Positions 1 to 8,260 of a DNA stretch of 64,000 nucleotides are shown one piece after another. Each line of letters begins with the position of its first letter. Within the stretch, counting starts at the first letter, position 1. Position numbers and translations under genes: made by a program. Where the stretch lies: positions 2,421,001-2,485,000 of the forward strand of contig NZ_JACCBF010000001.1 of assembly GCF_013409625.1 (NCBI RefSeq), read 5' to 3'. The stretch is from Nocardioides kongjuensis (GTDB lineage Bacteria > Actinomycetota > Actinomycetes > Propionibacteriales > Nocardioidaceae). Under the pieces are notes generated by a model. The model saw only the letters and a program-made list of their open reading frames with translations. It made no database searches and had not been told where the DNA came from.

Positions 1-297
1 CACGAAGGTGCCGTGGCGCGTGCGGGTCTTGGGGTGCTCGGTGACGTCGACGCAGAACACCCGGACACCGACGCCGACCTGGTTGGCGGCGAGGCCGACG
101 CAGCCGGGGCTGACCCGCATGGTCGCGACGAGGTCCGCGGCCAGCTGCACGACGTCGGCGGCCGTCGGGTCGACGTCGGCACCGCGAGCCGACAGCACCC
201 CGTCCGGAGCCCGTACGACGTCCAGCACCCTGCCGTCGACGCCGAGCTCGGTCTCGGACCAGCCTGCGACCCGGGCGCTCCCCTGCTCCGACGTCAC
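1..297 (-). CDS. def: peptide deformylase, N-terminal part (runs off window)
   Basis: Peptide deformylase removes the N-formyl group from nascent proteins in the cytoplasm. Only the first 99 residues are present; the gene continues past base 1. Visible is motif 1 of the family, GCVGLAANQVG at residues 65-75 (consensus GxGLAAxQ), whose Gln shapes the active site, followed by VFCVDVTEHPKTRTRHG, typical of the strand after motif 1 in actinobacterial type I enzymes. The Cys motif (EGCLS) and HEFDH metal motif would lie outside the window. The GTG start overlaps the TGA stop of the upstream ACT gene by four bases (GTGA), so the two are probably translationally coupled. Confidence 0.85.
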   Translation of the reverse strand, partial: MTSEQGSARVAGWSETELGVDGRVLDVVRAPDGVLSARGADVDPTAADVVQLAADLVATMRVSPGCVGLAANQVGVGVRVFCVDVTEHPKTRTRHGTFV

Positions 298-818
298 AGC
301 TCGTCGGCCTCGGCAGGGCGCAGCGTGGCCGTGACACCGAGCCGCTCGGCCGAGGCGCGGATGGCTCCCTCGACCGCGCTGACGTCGGAGCCGGCCGGGA
401 GGTCGAGCTCGGCGACGAGCAGGTAGAGGTCCCCCGCGAGGCGGGTGGTGAGGTCGGTGATGTTGCCCCCGGCCGCGGCGACCTCGGCGACGACGGCCGA
501 CACGATGCCCGAACGGTCGCCGCCGTGCACGGTCAGCACCCAGGCGCTGCCTCCGGCTGCGGGCGCGGGCGCGTCGGTCACCGGGCGGACCGCGACGTCG
601 AGGTCGCCGTCGGCGGCGAGCGGCGCGAGGGCCCGCTCGATGGCCGCCGCGTCGGAGCCGCCTCGGCACAGCAGCATCATCGCGAAATGACCCCGCAGCA
701 GGGTCATCGTGGAGTCCTCGATGTTGAGCCCGAGCTCCGCGAGGCCGGCCGTGGTGGCGGCGATGATGCCGGGACGGTCGTGGCCGAGGACGGTGACGGC
801 GTACAGGTCGGTGCTCAC
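294..818 (-). CDS. double ACT-domain protein, GcvR-like
   Basis: This 174-residue protein consists of two ACT domains, about residues 5-80 and 92-168. Each opens with the conserved strand-turn-helix pattern (VTVLGHDRPGIIAA; LTVHGGDRSGIVSA). ACT pairs of this size without a catalytic domain resemble glycine cleavage regulator GcvR and related amino-acid sensors. The ligand and partner cannot be told from sequence. The GTG at 818 is chosen because the reading frame further upstream is arginine-rich shadow sequence and the first ACT strand starts five residues in. It lies 47 bases after the sigma-partner gene and overlaps def by GTGA. A regulatory amino-acid-binding role is inferred. Confidence 0.8.
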   Translation of the reverse strand: MSTDLYAVTVLGHDRPGIIAATTAGLAELGLNIEDSTMTLLRGHFAMMLLCRGGSDAAAIERALAPLAADGDLDVAVRPVTDAPAPAAGGSAWVLTVHGGDRSGIVSAVVAEVAAAGGNITDLTTRLAGDLYLLVAELDLPAGSDVSAVEGAIRASAERLGVTATLRPAEADEL

Positions 819-865
819 GCCGGCATCATCCCAGCGGGCCCGGCCGAGCGCGCGTGGGGACCGGC

Positions 866-1465
866 TCAGAGCCGGAGGTCGAGCACGGCGCGGACCCGCG
901 TGGACCCGGAGGTCAGCCAGAGCTCGTCGACCTCGACCGGCAGGCCGCGTGCCCGGAACCGGCCGTCGCGCGCGCTGTGGAGCGCCCGCCGCAAGGTGCC
1001 GCTCGCCAGGAAGGCGAGGTCCACTCCCCACGAGTCGGCGGGCAGCAGGACGAGGCCCTCGACGTCGACCTCACCCCTGCCGGTCGTCGTGGCGTCCAGG
1101 ACGAAGCGACCCAGCTCGCTCTCGAAGGCCCGGTGCACGCCGCGCCCGGCACGGGACGGCTCGCCCGACGGCGCGCCACCCGACCGGGCGTCGTACAGCA
1201 GCGTCGCGTCGGACCAGTCGCGGTCGCGACGGGCCCCGTGCAGGCGGTCGAAGATCCCCCGCAACCGACCACCGAGCTCGGGCGGGGGTTGCTCCAGGGG
1301 CATCGAGGATGCGCCGTCGACGAACGCGAGGATCCACTCGACGCTCTCCAAGGTCAGCGGGTCACCCTCGGCGACGAACGACGCCACCGCCTCGGCCTCC
1401 CCGGTCCCCAGCCGCCCGTCGAGCCAGTCGACGAGCTCGGTGAACGTCGGCCGGACGGTCCTCAC
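866..1465 (-). CDS. sigma-factor partner protein, possible anti-sigma
   Basis: A 199-residue soluble protein with no recognised domain. The acidic helical N-terminus (about residues 1-65, with WLDGRLGTGEAEAVASFV) looks like the helical, sigma-binding part of anti-sigma factors. It lacks the His/Cys zinc motif of ZAS proteins and has no membrane segment. The C-terminal half is beta-rich and ends LDLRL. The GTG start overlaps the stop of the ECF sigma gene by GTGA, the usual arrangement for a sigma/anti-sigma pair. Function is inferred from position and N-terminal composition only. It could also be an effector that merely shares the operon. Confidence 0.55.
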   Translation of the reverse strand: MRTVRPTFTELVDWLDGRLGTGEAEAVASFVAEGDPLTLESVEWILAFVDGASSMPLEQPPPELGGRLRGIFDRLHGARRDRDWSDATLLYDARSGGAPSGEPSRAGRGVHRAFESELGRFVLDATTTGRGEVDVEGLVLLPADSWGVDLAFLASGTLRRALHSARDGRFRARGLPVEVDELWLTSGSTRVRAVLDLRL

Positions 1466-2055
1466 TCCTCCTCCATGATCATCCGCAGCTCCTGGAGGCA
1501 GCGGCCGCGCACCGGCCCGATGGTCGCGGCCGGGTGGCCGAAGCGAGACGCGACCGCCGCGTGCCTCGGCGCCGCCCCCTCGAAGTACAAGGCGACGAGG
1601 AGCTCGCGGCTCGTGCTGCCGAGGGCGGACAGCGCGTCGTGGAGCGCGGTGACCACCTCCCAGTCGGCGAAGGGGTCGGCCAGGGGGTCGACGACGGGCT
1701 CGTGCCCGTGGATGGTGCGGGTGCTCCACACGTGCCGGCGGGCCATGGTCATCAGCCAGGAGGCGAGCCGCAGGTCCTCGGGCAGCCGGTGGAGAGCGTC
1801 GAGCAGGGCAGCGAACGTCGCGTGCGTGACGTCCGCCGCGTCCTCGGCATCGAGCCCTCCGCGCCGGGCGACGGTGTAGACGAGGCGTTCGTAGCGCTCG
1901 ACCACCTGCGCCCACGCGTCCCGCTCACCGCGGCGGCACCCCTCCAGGAGATCGGAGTCCGTCACCACGCCGTCGCGGCGACGCGGTGGCCCAGCGGCGC
2001 GGACCGCGGCCGGCTGCGTCGCGGCCCGCGTCAGCCCCTCACTCAATGTCGTCAT
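1462..2055 (-). CDS. ECF-type RNA polymerase sigma factor
   Basis: A 197-residue group 4 sigma factor that would direct RNA polymerase to a dedicated regulon. Region 2 spans about residues 38-110 (WAQVVERYERLVYTVARRGG, then ASWLMTMARRHVW). Region 4 spans about 135-195 (ALGSTSRELLVALYFEG, then the helix-turn-helix VASRFGHPAATIGPVRGRCL). The usual GxSxxAIA pattern of region 4.2 is diverged to RFGHPAATIG, so the promoter motif is hard to predict. The 30-residue Arg-rich N-terminal extension suggests an alternative GTG start at VTDSDLLEG. It is first in a run with the partner protein, which it overlaps by GTGA. Confidence 0.85.
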   Translation of the reverse strand: MTTLSEGLTRAATQPAAVRAAGPPRRRDGVVTDSDLLEGCRRGERDAWAQVVERYERLVYTVARRGGLDAEDAADVTHATFAALLDALHRLPEDLRLASWLMTMARRHVWSTRTIHGHEPVVDPLADPFADWEVVTALHDALSALGSTSRELLVALYFEGAAPRHAAVASRFGHPAATIGPVRGRCLQELRMIMEEE

Positions 2056-2563
2056 GCTGTCCCCCAGGACATGAAGGAACGCCCCGGGCGCGCTCCGGCA
2101 ATGAGAAACCGGGCCGCCGTCTCAGCCGTCCCGTCCTGGAGGAGCCTTGGGAACCGGGAGGGCCGGTGGCGGCCTCGGGTGCTTCGACGATAGGCGGCGG
2201 GCCCCGACGCCACAAGCGGTTCCGAACCGCGCGGAGGGGCCGCACGGAGCTACCGGACGGGACCGCGGAGGCCCCGTCCGTGGGAGCATCGCGGGCCGAG
2301 GTCGGCGCTCCCGCGCGACGCTCGTCGGCCCGCCGCGGCCCTCGCCGACCGCGGGACGCTACCTCGCGACGCACTGCCGACCACCGGGCCGGGCCGGCGT
2401 CCGCGCCTTCTCGGGCGCGGCGGCCGGAACGGGAGGCATCAGTTACCCGATGGGCATTCCGAAAATTGCCAGGATGTGACAACCTCGATGGCAAGTCTCG
2501 GGCCCCACCCCACGCACCACCCGGTCGCGACCTGCCGGCCGGACACCACCAGGAGATCCCGAC
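2056..2563. other. 508-bp intergenic region
   Basis: No convincing gene is seen. Translations here are Arg/Gly/Pro-rich and lack domain-like or membrane-like segments. The left end must hold the promoter of the ECF sigma gene, the right end that of the small-peptide gene. The only compositional change is an AT-richer patch at about 2455-2495, immediately before the peptide gene, which contains an inverted repeat. Confidence 0.6.
2466..2494. promoter_or_regulatory. TTGCCA-N17-TGGCAA inverted repeat upstream of peptide gene
   Basis: Perfect 6-bp arms separated by 17 bases in the single AT-richer patch of the intergenic region, ending 69 bases before the start codon at 2564. The left arm also resembles a -35 hexamer. 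It could be an operator for the convergent XRE-TPR regulator, or a chance repeat. Confidence 0.35.
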
Positions 2564-2689
2564 ATGAAGACTCGCAAGCTCCTCGCCGCCACAGCCGCCG
2601 CCCTCGCCGCGACCCTCGCCGCGACCCTGGGCGCACCGTCGACGGGCCCGTCGGTCGTGCTGGCCGACCGTCCCGCCGGCTGCTGCTGA
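2564..2689 (+). CDS. 41-residue putative exported peptide
   Basis: ATG at 2564 is preceded by AGGAGA at 2551-2556, a good ribosome binding site seven bases upstream. The product starts MKTRKLL and has a hydrophobic Ala/Leu stretch at residues 6-23, a signal-peptide or membrane-segment pattern. It ends in a short polar tail, LADRPAGCC, with two terminal cysteines. The gene converges on the XRE-TPR regulator gene, whose stop lies 15 bases away. Short exported peptides beside HTH-TPR regulators are the layout of RRNPP quorum-sensing pairs in Firmicutes. A signalling role here is inferred from layout, size and signal-like sequence; no homologue is recognised. Confidence 0.55.
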   Translation: MKTRKLLAATAAALAATLAATLGAPSTGPSVVLADRPAGCC

Positions 2690-2704
2690 CCGGCTCCCGA
2701 GCGC

Positions 2705-4075
2705 CTAGGTCGAGCTGCGGACCGCGCGGCCCGCGCGGGCCCGCACGCGCAGCCCGCTGGCGCTGGCCGCCGCCTTGATGGCGGCGTGCGCCGAGGTCAT
2801 CTCGCCCAGCAGCTCGAAAAGGTCCGCGAGCTCGCACCAGGCCTGCGCGACCCACCGGTCGGCCTCGGTACGCCGCGACAGCAGTCGTGCCGCCTCGTGG
2901 CACGCGGCGACGGCCTCGCGGTCGCGGCCGAGCTCGGCCAGCGCCTCCGCCTGCGCCATCGCGGCCTCGGCCGCCCCGAGCGCGGCCTCCTCCGGAGTGC
3001 TCGCTCGGGCCGCATCCGCGACCTCCAGCGCCGCCTCCGGCCGTCCGTCCATCACCAGGGCGCGAGCCAGGATCGTCTGGGCGTGCGCGACCTGGGCGAG
3101 CGACCCGCTGGAGGCCTGCAGCTCCTCGGCCGCCCGCGTCGCGTGCCTGATCGCGGCGGCCACGTCCGGCGAGTCGGAGCCGAGGTTCAGGCGTCCGAGC
3201 TCGAGCCGCAGGTAGGCGAGGTTGCGAGCGTCCTGGCCCTCCCCGAGCAGTGCGAGCGCCCGGTTCGCCAGGCTCAGCGCCGACTGCGTCTCGCCACGCT
3301 CGGAGTAGGCGATGCTCGCGTTCCAGTAGGCGGCACTGCGCGCGACGGGCGACGCCATCTCCTCGGCGAGCTCGATCGTCTCGGTGCAGATCCGCGTGGC
3401 GCGGCTGAGGTCACCGCGCTCGATGTGGGCGAGGGCGACCGTCATCACGAGCTGGACGGCCTCGTCGGTCCGCTCGAGACCGCCCTCGACGATGGCGGGC
3501 CTGATCCGGTCACCGACCTCGATGGCGAGGGCGAGGTCGCCCGCCTCGCGGTAGCAGCGGCTCAGCGCGATGCCGCACCGGATGGCCGCGATGCCGCCGA
3601 CCTCGGCGAGCAGCGCCTCGAGCTCACGGATCGCGTCGTCCAGCTGGCCCATCGACTCCAGCGACCGAGCCAGGACGAAGCGCCCCTGGGCGATCAGGTC
3701 GGTGAGCGAGGCGCCCTCGGCGCGGCTGAGCGCTGCCCGGGCCTGGCGCTCGGCGTCGAGGGCCTCGCCGTTCTCCAGGGCGAGCTCGGCATAGCTCAGG
3801 CCGAGCCGGATCTCGTCGACCTCCTCGGCCGAGGCGCCGGTCAGCAGGTCCACGACCGGGAGCCCGAGCCGCTCGGCGAGGACGGTGAGAGCCGTCAGGG
3901 TCGGACGCCGGCCACCGGACTCGATGCGCGACACGTAGCCCACGGAGTAGGTCCCGGCGGCCAGGTTGGACTGGTTCATGCCGAGTGCCCGCCGGGCAGC
4001 GCGCACACGAGCACCGAGAACGACCGGGTCGACCGTCCTCAGCAGCTCCTCGCACCGCGTGTCGGCTTGACTCAT
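2705..4075 (-). CDS. XRE-family HTH regulator with C-terminal TPR array
   Basis: A 456-residue cytoplasmic regulator. Residues about 15-75 form a Cro/C1-type helix-turn-helix (LGARVRAARRALGMNQSNLA, then YVSRIESGGRRPTLTALTVL). Residues about 85-440 are helical repeats with the TPR pattern (for example AERQARAALSRAEG, NASIAYSERGETQSALSLAN, YLRLELGRLN). This is the architecture of peptide-sensing RRNPP regulators and of several actinobacterial signal-binding XRE proteins. ATG at 4075 is chosen because the HTH begins soon after; a GTG one codon upstream is also possible. It converges on the 41-residue exported-peptide gene, a plausible ligand precursor. Confidence 0.85.
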   Translation of the reverse strand: MSQADTRCEELLRTVDPVVLGARVRAARRALGMNQSNLAAGTYSVGYVSRIESGGRRPTLTALTVLAERLGLPVVDLLTGASAEEVDEIRLGLSYAELALENGEALDAERQARAALSRAEGASLTDLIAQGRFVLARSLESMGQLDDAIRELEALLAEVGGIAAIRCGIALSRCYREAGDLALAIEVGDRIRPAIVEGGLERTDEAVQLVMTVALAHIERGDLSRATRICTETIELAEEMASPVARSAAYWNASIAYSERGETQSALSLANRALALLGEGQDARNLAYLRLELGRLNLGSDSPDVAAAIRHATRAAEELQASSGSLAQVAHAQTILARALVMDGRPEAALEVADAARASTPEEAALGAAEAAMAQAEALAELGRDREAVAACHEAARLLSRRTEADRWVAQAWCELADLFELLGEMTSAHAAIKAAASASGLRVRARAGRAVRSST

Positions 4076-4301
4076 CACCCAGAATACTAGGCGAATTCTC
4101 GGCCGTTCCACGGACAAATCTCGAGAAGTGTGCCGTTGGGGAGGCGGGTCGGTGTGGGCGCCGCGAGCCTCGCCGAGGGCGTCCTCGGTCGGGCGCACGG
4201 GACCCGCGGGAGGCTGCTCGAGCACCACTCCCGGGACCGCGTCGGGACGGTCGTTCGACGTCCCCGCGAGGGCCGTCGGACGGCCCGATCGCCCCTCGGA
4301 G

Positions 4302-4322
4302 GCCGAAAGTAAAATTTTCGGC
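4302..4322 (-). terminator. GCCGAAA hairpin after exopolyphosphatase gene
   Basis: GCCGAAA (4302-4308) and TTTCGGC (4316-4322) are perfect arms around a 7-base AT-rich loop. The hairpin lies 32 bases past the exopolyphosphatase stop, in a 279-bp intergenic region that otherwise holds only the regulator's upstream sequence. No T-run follows, so it is either a factor-assisted terminator or an operator of the XRE-TPR gene that starts at 4075. Confidence 0.4.
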
Positions 4323-4354
4323 GGAACGGTCGATCGGGCTCCCCCGCGCGGCGC

Positions 4355-5296
4355 TCACGCCACGAGCGACCAGGCGATCCCGTCGAGGATGTCGGTCTCG
4401 GCGACGACGATCTCGCCCACGGAGAGGCGCTGCAGCACACGGGCGGCGATGAGCGCGCCCGCGTCGATCACGTCGGCCCGCCCGGGATGCATCCAGCCCA
4501 GGCCACGGCGCTCGGCAACGGTCATCGTGAGCAACCGGTCGACCTGCGCCAGCACGTCGGGCACGGCGAGCACGCGCGCGTGGATCAGGTCGCGGTCGTA
4601 GGCGGCCAGGCCGAGCGTCCCGGCGGCGATCGTGGTGTTGGTGCCGGCAACGGCGATCACGGACCGGGCAGCGGCCGGGTCGACCGGGCAGGCGTCGAGC
4701 GCGGCGTCGATGTCGGCGACGACCGCGGCGATCTCGTCGGCGGTGATCGGGTCGTGGCGCACGTGCCGCTCGTGCAGCCGCACCGAGCCGATGTCCATCG
4801 AGTGAGCAGCGGTGGGTCCGGTCGCCGGGTCGCCGAGGATCAGCTCGGTGGAGCCGCCGCCGATGTCGACGACCAGTGCCGGGCCGTCCACCGCGACCGA
4901 GGCGGCGGCGAGCCCGCGGACCGCGCCGTCGAAGGCCAACCGGGCCTCCTCCTCGCCCGAGAGCACCTCCGGATCGATCCCGAGCCGGGCGTGCACACCG
5001 GCGGTGAACTCGGCGGCGTTGGCCGCGTCGCGGGTCGCGGAGGTCGCGCAGAACCGGATCCGGTCGGGACCCACACCGGCCTCGTCGACGATCGTGGCGA
5101 TCTCGTCGATGGCCGCCCAGGCCCGCTCGAGCGCCTCGGGAGCGAGCCGACCGGTGGCGTCGACACCCTGACCGAGCCGGATCATCCGGCTCTCACGACG
5201 CACGCCGTCGGGGTCACCCTGCGGATCGCCGACGAGCAGCTTGATGGTGTTGGTGCCGCAGTCGATCGCGGCGACCGCGCCTCGATGGGTGCCCAC
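4355..5296 (-). CDS. ppx: Ppx/GppA-family exopolyphosphatase
   Basis: A 313-residue member of the ASKHA-fold Ppx/GppA family, which hydrolyses terminal phosphates of polyphosphate or the 5'-phosphate of pppGpp. The N-terminal phosphate loop AAIDCGTNTIKLLV (residues 8-21), the SGEEEARLAF segment, the second nucleotide loop VVDIGGGSTELI and the closing GLGWMHPGRADVIDAGA block are all present. The short length, without the C-terminal HD domain of E. coli Ppx, matches the short actinobacterial proteins of the Rv0496/Rv1026 type. GTG at 5296 is chosen because the family N-terminus starts just after it. It is last in the enolase-DivIC-DUF501-ppx run, 16 bases after DUF501. Confidence 0.9.
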   Translation of the reverse strand: MGTHRGAVAAIDCGTNTIKLLVGDPQGDPDGVRRESRMIRLGQGVDATGRLAPEALERAWAAIDEIATIVDEAGVGPDRIRFCATSATRDAANAAEFTAGVHARLGIDPEVLSGEEEARLAFDGAVRGLAAASVAVDGPALVVDIGGGSTELILGDPATGPTAAHSMDIGSVRLHERHVRHDPITADEIAAVVADIDAALDACPVDPAAARSVIAVAGTNTTIAAGTLGLAAYDRDLIHARVLAVPDVLAQVDRLLTMTVAERRGLGWMHPGRADVIDAGALIAARVLQRLSVGEIVVAETDILDGIAWSLVA

Positions 5297-5312
5297 CCGT
5301 TCCTCGCGAGCC

Positions 5313-5834
5313 CTACTCGGCGATCTCAGGGGACACGCACGGCCCCTTGGCCCACCACTCGCCGAGGATCTCCAGCACCTCGTCACCGAGGGGGTTCACA
5401 CCGGGGCCGGCGGCAAGCGCGTGACCGGCGAGGACGTGGAGGCACTTGACCCGGTCGGGCATCCCGCCCGCGGAGATGCCCTCGATCTCGGGGACGTCGA
5501 ACCCGCCCGCCGCACCGATGGCGGCGCGGTCGGCGAGGTAGGCCTCGTGCGCCGCCCGGTAGGCCGCCGCCAGCTCGGGGTCGGTGCCGAGCCGCTCCTG
5601 CATCTCGCGCATCAGGCCGGAGGCCTCGAGCGTGCCGATCCTCGAGTTCACCCGCGGGCAGGTCAGGTAGTAGGTCGTCGGGAACGGCGTCCCGTTGGGG
5701 AGCCGAGGCTCGGTGGCGACCACGTCGGGGTTGCCACACGGGCAGCGGTGCCCGATCGCGTGCACGCCGCGCGGAGGCCTCCCGAGCTGGGCCGCGATGA
5801 CCGCCTCGTCGCTGCTGGTCATGGCGTCGCTCAC
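5313..5834 (-). CDS. DUF501 family protein
   Basis: A 173-residue cytoplasmic protein of the DUF501 family, conserved in actinobacteria between the septum initiator and exopolyphosphatase genes. Visible are the conserved N-terminal RCPCGNPDVV segment with a Cys pair, the PNGTPFPTTYYLTCPRVNSR block (third Cys) and the C-terminal DRVKCLHVLAGHALA followed by NPLGDEVL. The four cysteines and nearby histidines might bind a metal. No reaction is known to me. The GTG start overlaps the septum-initiator stop by GTGA; an ATG four codons downstream is an alternative. Confidence 0.85.
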   Translation of the reverse strand: MSDAMTSSDEAVIAAQLGRPPRGVHAIGHRCPCGNPDVVATEPRLPNGTPFPTTYYLTCPRVNSRIGTLEASGLMREMQERLGTDPELAAAYRAAHEAYLADRAAIGAAGGFDVPEIEGISAGGMPDRVKCLHVLAGHALAAGPGVNPLGDEVLEILGEWWAKGPCVSPEIAE

Positions 5835-6430
5835 TGCTCGAGGTCCTCCTTGGGAGCCTTGATCTCGTCCTTGGGGTCGCGCACCTTCGTCGGCGGGTTG
5901 CCGGCGATCTTCATGGAGTCCCACACGTCGTCGTACCAGACCCGCTTGTCGGGGTCGGCGACCTTCGAGGGATCGCCGAGCTCGGCCGAGGCGTCGAGCG
6001 GGTTGCCGTTGGCGTCGACCACGACGAACGGGGTCTCGCCCTTGGCGACGTAGCCGAACCGCGCCCGGGCCTGCTGGGCGACGTACGCCGGGTCCTCCCA
6101 GCGCTTCTTCTCGTCGCGCAGCTCGTCGATCTTGGCCTCGCGCTGGGAGATCTGCGCCTCGAGCGCGTTGATGTTGCCGCGCTGCTGCAGGTAGGCCCGC
6201 AGCGAGGAGGCGTAGGAGACGGCCAGGACCGCGAGGACGAGCACCAGGATCGCCGCGCGGCTGGTCAGCCGCGCCTTGTGCTGGTGCTCCTTGCGGGCCC
6301 GGACCAGGGCCGCCTCGCGCTCACGGGCGGCCTTCTTGCGCTCGGCCTTGAGCCGCTCGGCGTACCGCGGCCCGGACCGCCCCGAGACGGGGCGGCCGGG
6401 TTTGCGGGACGTACGGCGGTCGTCGGCCAC
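5831..6430 (-). CDS. DivIC/FtsB-like septum formation initiator
   Basis: A 199-residue single-pass membrane protein. A basic cytoplasmic N-terminus rich in Arg/Lys/Ala (residues 1-53) is followed by one transmembrane helix (AAILVLVLAVLAVSYASSL, about 59-77). A leucine-zipper-like coiled coil comes next (INALEAQISQREAKIDELRD, about 87-106). The family's RWEDPAYVAQQARARFGYV motif follows at about 110-128, then an acidic Pro/Lys tail. This is the FtsB/DivIC architecture of the divisome FtsQLB complex. It lies directly after enolase, 17 bases downstream, the classic actinobacterial order, and overlaps DUF501. Confidence 0.88.
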   Translation of the reverse strand: MADDRRTSRKPGRPVSGRSGPRYAERLKAERKKAAREREAALVRARKEHQHKARLTSRAAILVLVLAVLAVSYASSLRAYLQQRGNINALEAQISQREAKIDELRDEKKRWEDPAYVAQQARARFGYVAKGETPFVVVDANGNPLDASAELGDPSKVADPDKRVWYDDVWDSMKIAGNPPTKVRDPKDEIKAPKEDLEQ

Positions 6431-6447
6431 GACGGTCTCCTGAGGAC

Positions 6448-7761
<1,314 letters not shown>

Positions 7762-7777
7762 TCAGTCAGCCCACGCC

Positions 7778-7783
7778 AGCCTA
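7778..7783 (-). promoter_or_regulatory. probable -10 hexamer of the eno operon
   Basis: TAGGCT on the minus strand, 53 bases before the enolase start. It fits the actinobacterial TANNNT -10 consensus. No clear -35 is seen. Confidence 0.4.
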
Positions 7784-7864
7784 GACCGCCCCGGGTGCGG
7801 TTCCCGGCAGCACCCACCGGGCGTGGGACACGGGCTGCCGCTCCCGCTGCGGCATGCTGTGGCC

Positions 7865-8260
7865 GTGGCCGCACCCGATCACCCCGAGGTGACCCCTCGC
7901 ACCCGTCGCCGCCCGCACCGCGTGTACGGCGTGGGCCGGGACCCCGAGCACCGCGACTCGCTCGCCAACGAGCGCACCTTCCTGGCCTGGGTGCGGACCT
8001 CGCTGGCGCTCGTGGCGGGCGCGGTGGCCGTCAGCTCACCGGCCCTGGAGTTCTCCCTGACTGCACGCCTGGTGCTCTCGCTCGGGCTGGTGCTGGTGGC
8101 CGGCGTGGCCCTCGGCGTCGGCTGGCACCGCTGGACCCGCACCGAGATCGCGATGCGCACCGGCGGCACGCCGCCGGGGTTCACCGGCGGCATGGTCGTG
8201 CTCGGCGCGATCGGCCTGCTGATGGCCGGCGCGCTGGCGAGCGCGATCATCAGGCACTGA
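7865..8260 (+). CDS. DUF202 membrane protein
   Basis: A 131-residue inner-membrane protein of the DUF202 (YidH-like) family. The family signature appears as DSLANERTFLAWVRTSLALV (about residues 26-45), and three transmembrane helices follow: SLALVAGAVAVSS, LVLSLGLVLVAGVALGVGW and MVVLGAIGLLMAGALASAI. Function is unknown for the family. GTG at 7865 is used; GTG at 7859 in the same frame is equally possible, as neither has a clear ribosome binding site. It converges on the flavoprotein gene and overlaps its 3' end by 11 bases. Confidence 0.85.
   Translation: MAAPDHPEVTPRTRRRPHRVYGVGRDPEHRDSLANERTFLAWVRTSLALVAGAVAVSSPALEFSLTARLVLSLGLVLVAGVALGVGWHRWTRTEIAMRTGGTPPGFTGGMVVLGAIGLLMAGALASAIIRH

Noticed and set aside
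525..1879. Long plus-strand open frames opposite the sigma-factor and ACT genes
   Set aside because: They are shadows of minus-strand genes: Arg/Pro/Gly-rich, without domains, and a normal effect of high GC content.
2147..2479. 110-residue plus-strand frame upstream of the peptide gene
   Set aside because: Low-complexity Arg/Gly/Pro sequence with no recognisable features and no ribosome site.
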